Shown: one piece after another, positions 5,748 through 8,426 of the stretch
Layout of the letters: each line of letters starts with the position of its first letter
How positions within the stretch are numbered: position 1 is the first letter of the stretch
From: Micropepsaceae bacterium
GTDB lineage: Bacteria; Pseudomonadota; Alphaproteobacteria; Micropepsales; Micropepsaceae
Assembly: GCA_025450355.1 (NCBI GenBank)
Contig: JANWHR010000038.1
Coordinates: forward strand, 1-8,426
Length of the DNA: 8,426 bases
Direction: 5' to 3'
Made by a program: the position numbers and the translations under genes
The notes under the pieces: generated by a model
Seen by the model: only the letters and a program-made list of their open reading frames with translations
Told to the model about the DNA's origin: nothing
Databases searched by the model: none

Positions 5748-6626
5748 ATGAAGAGTTGGACCCTGCGCCTTGCGGTGATTTGCCTTGCCGGTGCGTGTGC
5801 GGGCGCAGCGGCGCAGGCTCAGGATGAACACAACAGCGCCGGTATGCCGGATTTTTCCGGCGTCTGGGCGCGCGCCAATGTTCCGGACAGCACCGATCAG
5901 CGGATCAACGCGAAGACATTTCCCCGCGTGCGCTACGGCTCGATGTTTTTCCCGGTTCCCGGCGACGGCGCGGGCAAGCCTGTGGCCTTTCTGGAAGGCA
6001 ATAATCCGGACGAGGTGGTTGGCGATTACAACAGCCCCATTCTGCAGCCCTGGGTCAAAGAGGTGGTGAAGAAGAACGCCGAATCGGAATTGCAGGACCG
6101 CTATGTCCCGACCGCGCATGGCACCTGTTGGCCGTCAGGGGTCCCGGAAGTGCTCAATCTGCGCGAGCCGGTCGAATTTCTGCAGCAGAAGGACAAAATC
6201 ACGATCATCTACCAGCGCGACCATCAGCTGCGCGAAATTTTCCTCGGCCGCACGCATCCGGCGCATCCGGAGCTGTCCTGGTATGGCGATTCCGTGGGCC
6301 ACTACGAAGGCGATACGCTGGTGGTGGATACGGTCGGGCAGGCGGCGAAGCGGATGTCGGTGGTCGATCCCTTCGGCACTCCGCACACGGATAAAATCCA
6401 CGTCACCGAACGCTATCGCCTCATTCAGGACCGGCGGGGCAAGGGGCTCGAGGTCGTGTTCACGGTGGAAGATCCGGGCGCGTTCACCATGCCATGGAAG
6501 GGCATGGTGGTTTACCGTCCCAGCCGCGATGGCTTCGACGAAGTTGCGTGCGCCGAAAACGACCGGAGCTTCGGCGAAGGGAGCGCGTTCGGCGACATCC
6601 CGCACCAGGACACCCCCGACTTTTGA
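5748..6626 (+). CDS. Secreted protein of an uncharacterised GHxEGDTLVVDT family
   Basis: A 292-residue exported protein. It has a Sec signal peptide: basic start MKSWTLR, hydrophobic core LAVICLAGACAG, and AQA at 22-24, so cleavage is likely after residue 24. The mature part opens with MPDFSGVWAR (33-42), continues with CWPSGVP (127-133), EFLQQKDKITIIYQRDHQLR (143-162), GHYEGDTLVVDT (184-195), HVTERYRL (218-225), and ends near CAENDRSFG (268-276). I recognise this pattern from many hypothetical secreted proteins, abundant in acidobacteria and some proteobacteria, which usually contain GHWEGDTLVVDT; no function is established that I know of. The mature protein holds just two cysteines (127 and 268), which might form a disulfide. 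I chose this start over a much longer upstream opening because of the signal peptide and the GGAG 6 bases before the ATG. It points the same way as the amidohydrolase-like gene downstream. Confidence 0.82.
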   Translation: MKSWTLRLAVICLAGACAGAAAQAQDEHNSAGMPDFSGVWARANVPDSTDQRINAKTFPRVRYGSMFFPVPGDGAGKPVAFLEGNNPDEVVGDYNSPILQPWVKEVVKKNAESELQDRYVPTAHGTCWPSGVPEVLNLREPVEFLQQKDKITIIYQRDHQLREIFLGRTHPAHPELSWYGDSVGHYEGDTLVVDTVGQAAKRMSVVDPFGTPHTDKIHVTERYRLIQDRRGKGLEVVFTVEDPGAFTMPWKGMVVYRPSRDGFDEVACAENDRSFGEGSAFGDIPHQDTPDF

Positions 6627-6640
6627 AAAAGTAGTTGATT

Positions 6641-6770
6641 CACGTGGAGACGCGGAGCGCGGAGTTTGTTGCGTTTTCGGTTGAGAGCTCTTCACAATAC
6701 GCCGCTTTCGTTTATCTCTCCGGTCTTCCCGCGGCCACAGTCATCTCCGCGATCTCTGCGGCTCCGCGTG
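6641..6770. repeat. Intergenic inverted-repeat element with CGCGGAG-rich arms
   Basis: The left arm (6641-6664, CACGTGGAGACGCGGAGCGC then GGAG) is matched by the reverse complement of the right arm (6745-6770), with three mismatches and a 2-base gap. The arms flank about 80 bases of unrelated sequence. Each arm is itself an 8-9 base near-tandem repeat of the form ACGCGGAG. Such CGCGGAG/CTCCGCG strings are familiar as dispersed intergenic repeats in many bacterial genomes. The element starts 14 bases after the secreted-protein stop, so it could form a long 3' hairpin. No transposase or clear target duplication is visible. Confidence 0.7.
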
Positions 6771-6848
6771 AGTAAATTTGACATGGAATAAGCCTCTCCG
6801 GTCGCGTTCCTGACGCCTCTTATTTTTCGTATAAAGGGGGAACAGATC

Positions 6849-6884
6849 ATGCGGCCGCTGGCCGCCTTGTTGGAGGAGGGATGA
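6849..6884 (+). CDS. Possible 11-residue leader peptide upstream of the amidohydrolase-like gene
   Basis: ATG at 6849 opens an 11-codon frame, MRPLAALLEEG, ending with TGA at 6882-6884, one base before the ATG of the next gene. AAGGGGG (6834-6840) lies 8 bases before it as a good ribosome binding site. Translation would cross the binding site of the main gene, so a coupling role is possible. The frame is very short and could be chance; alternatively TATAAA at 6830-6835 is a -10, in which case its ribosome site would not be transcribed. Confidence 0.22.
   Translation: MRPLAALLEEG
6851..6865. promoter_or_regulatory. Perfect 6+6 palindrome in the leader of the amidohydrolase-like gene
   Basis: GCGGCC-gct-GGCCGC is a perfect inverted repeat with a 3-base centre, 6 bases before the ribosome binding site. 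In RNA it gives a stable GC-only stem that could affect ribosome access; in DNA it could be an operator. No regulator is encoded in the window. Confidence 0.4.
6872..6880 (+). promoter_or_regulatory. Strong ribosome binding site that fixes the start at 6886
   Basis: GGAGGAGGG ends 5 bases before the ATG at 6886. The nearer ATG at 6881 is followed by AGA TGA and stops at once, so 6886 is the productive start. The signal peptide that begins there confirms it. Confidence 0.7.
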
Positions 6885-6885
6885 G

Positions 6886-8426
6886 ATGAGGAAGACCAGG
6901 CTGAAAACCAGATTGCTCGGAATGGCGGCTGCGGCGGCCGCGGCGCTGGCCTTTGGCTGGGCGGCCCATGCGCAGGGTCAGCCGCAGGTGCTGGTGATTC
7001 AGGGTGGAACGCTGATCGACGGCAACGGCGGCGCGCCAGTTCCGAATTCGGTCATCGTCGTGACCGGCAATCGCATCACCGCGGTGGGACGCGCGGGTCA
7101 GGTGCAGATTCCGGCGGGCGCTACCGTGATCAACGCGGCCGGAAAATACATCACGCCCGGAATGATCGATTCCATGGGGCTCGGCAACTGGATGTTTGGC
7201 GAGGCCTATCTGCATTACGGCGTGACTTCGGCGGTGAACAATGCGGGCCGGGGTGAGGAAGGCCTCGCCCAGCGCGACGCCATCAATCACGGTATTTATC
7301 CCGGTCCGCGGCTGTTCCAGACCACGGCCGATCCCGGCGGGCGGGTCCTGAAAACACCCGAGGAAGCCCGCGCGCGTGCGAAGGCGATTCTGGCCATGGG
7401 CGCCGATGTGCTCGGCACGCAGGATGGCGCCGCTCCGCCCGAAGTCTTTGCAGCCTATGCCGATGAAGGTCACAAGGCGGGCAAGGGCGTTGTAATGCGC
7501 TGCGTCGGCCCGCAGACACGTGCCAGGTCCTGCGTGCTCGCCGGCGCCGATGTCATGCTGCACAGCGGCCTGGTCGGCGTCGAGATGAACAAAGACCCGG
7601 AGAAGTGGAAGGACTACGTCGGTCTGCCGCCGGATGTCTATTGCGACATGGACCCGGCAAGGGAAAAGGACATGGTCGCCTTTCTCGCCGCGCACAACAC
7701 GGCGCTGGTGCCGAACCTGATCGCGGCCGATCGCGGATTCGCCTCAAGCTGGAAACGCATTCAGCAGGAGGATCGCGAGATTTTCGCCGATCCGGCCCTG
7801 CGCACCTATTATCCCGAATATGCCGTTCAGGACCTGATGGATAACGTCAAATCGCCGGAGGAATATCTGACGCCCGATCAGATTTCGATCCGCTCCTGCG
7901 GCTACAAAAACCATGCCAAATTCATTGGCGACCTGATCGCCGCCGGCGGTCATGCGCTACCCTCGATGGATGATTCACAATCGGCGCCGGGATTTGGCGT
8001 GCTGCAGGAAATGGCTGTCTTCCAGGAAGACGCGCATGTGCCGCCAATGAAGATCATTCAGTCGGTCACCAAATGGCCGGCCCAGCACTATCACCTGAAC
8101 GATCTCGGCACGATCGAAACGGGCAAGCTGGCCGACATGGTGATCGTCACCGCCAATCCGGCGGCGGACATTCTCAACATGCGCAAGATCGACACGGTGA
8201 TCAAAGACGGCCAGGTGGTGGACCGCAATTATCACCCCTGGTATCGCGGCTGGATGTTTTCCAACGACAGGGTCAGCTACGACCAGGCGCCCGTCAGCAA
8301 TCTGCCCTTCGCCGCGGCGATCAAGCAGTTGTCGGCGCGCGGCCAGGCGGTGCCCAAACCCGATATGACCGTGACCGCGCCGAACGGGCACGAGGTCGGG
8401 ATTCTTCCCGGAGTCGCGGATGTGCG
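6886..8426 (+). CDS. Exported amidohydrolase-like protein with degenerate metal site, open at the right edge
   Basis: 513 codons are open to the window end with no stop. A Sec signal peptide is clear: MRKTRLKTRLL, an alanine-rich core, and AHA at 27-29, so cleavage is likely after residue 29. The mature protein follows the amidohydrolase plan: the N-terminal small beta domain with GGTLIDGNGG (40-49) and NRITAVGRAG (63-72), then GKYITPGMID (86-95) entering the barrel, HYGVTSAVNNAG (110-121), GPRLFQTT (141-148), and the closing LGTIETGKLADMVIV (407-421) and VIKDGQVVD (438-446). The expected catalytic ligands are mostly changed. HxH after PGMID is Met97-Gly-Leu99, the usual lysine is Gly177, and the first later histidine is Arg205. 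His226 (MLHSG) and Asp362 remain. At least 65 residues follow the usual domain end. Function may be binding or a metal-poor hydrolysis; the substrate is unknown. Confidence 0.85.
   Translation, partial: MRKTRLKTRLLGMAAAAAAALAFGWAAHAQGQPQVLVIQGGTLIDGNGGAPVPNSVIVVTGNRITAVGRAGQVQIPAGATVINAAGKYITPGMIDSMGLGNWMFGEAYLHYGVTSAVNNAGRGEEGLAQRDAINHGIYPGPRLFQTTADPGGRVLKTPEEARARAKAILAMGADVLGTQDGAAPPEVFAAYADEGHKAGKGVVMRCVGPQTRARSCVLAGADVMLHSGLVGVEMNKDPEKWKDYVGLPPDVYCDMDPAREKDMVAFLAAHNTALVPNLIAADRGFASSWKRIQQEDREIFADPALRTYYPEYAVQDLMDNVKSPEEYLTPDQISIRSCGYKNHAKFIGDLIAAGGHALPSMDDSQSAPGFGVLQEMAVFQEDAHVPPMKIIQSVTKWPAQHYHLNDLGTIETGKLADMVIVTANPAADILNMRKIDTVIKDGQVVDRNYHPWYRGWMFSNDRVSYDQAPVSNLPFAAAIKQLSARGQAVPKPDMTVTAPNGHEVGILPGVADV

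Noticed and set aside
5784..5798. Lipoprotein box near Cys17 of the secreted protein
   Set aside because: The residues before the cysteine are Ala-Gly-Ala with no Leu at -3, and a good signal peptidase I site (AQA) follows at 22-24.
6778..6835. Promoter built from the perfect TTGACA at 6778-6783 and TATAAA at 6830-6835
   Set aside because: The two hexamers are 46 bases apart, and neither has a good partner at 16-18 bases, so no promoter can be assigned.
6847..7695. Minus-strand open frame of 282 codons
   Set aside because: It is antisense to the amidohydrolase-like gene, which has a signal peptide, a strong ribosome site and family motifs; the antisense product shows none.

Overview
The window comes from a GC-rich, densely packed bacterial chromosome. 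The protein types fit an environmental alphaproteobacterium or acidobacterium: a PoxB-like thiamine-diphosphate (TPP) enzyme, a GMC dehydrogenase with a Gluconate_2-dh3 partner, a secreted GHxEGDTLVVDT-type protein, a secreted amidohydrolase-like protein, and a CGCGGAG-rich palindromic intergenic repeat. This placement is an inference; no rRNA or marker gene is present.

Minus strand, read from right to left. A compact four-gene cluster runs from 5521 to 437: a pyruvate-oxidase-like TPP enzyme, then 6 bases later an integral membrane protein built from two tandem copies of one unit, then (4-base ATGA overlap) a Gluconate_2-dh3 family small subunit, then (8-base overlap) a GMC flavoprotein. This is almost certainly one operon. 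It pairs two FAD-type oxidoreductases with an uncharacterised membrane protein that keeps two histidines per repeat. No cytochrome c or Tat signal is seen, so I suggest that the membrane protein docks the soluble enzymes or passes their electrons to the quinone pool. Beyond the GMC gene, 48 bases on, lies a toxin-antitoxin pair: a Phd/YefM-type antitoxin and, overlapping it by 4 bases, the first 31 codons of a VapC PIN-domain toxin cut by the window edge. Its short promoter region holds two perfect palindromes, one over the -35 and one over the -10, and predicts an almost leaderless transcript.

Plus strand. After a 226-base divergent intergenic region comes a secreted 292-residue protein of a conserved but uncharacterised family. 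A 259-base gap follows, holding an inverted-repeat element (arms 6641-6664 and 6745-6770) and a possible 11-codon leader ORF. Then comes a long exported amidohydrolase-like protein that is open to the right edge. Its fold signatures are clear, but most of the canonical metal ligands, including both histidines of the HxH motif, are replaced.

The main candidates for something undescribed are the four-gene redox operon with the duplicated four-histidine membrane protein, and the amidohydrolase with the lost metal site next to a secreted protein of unknown function.
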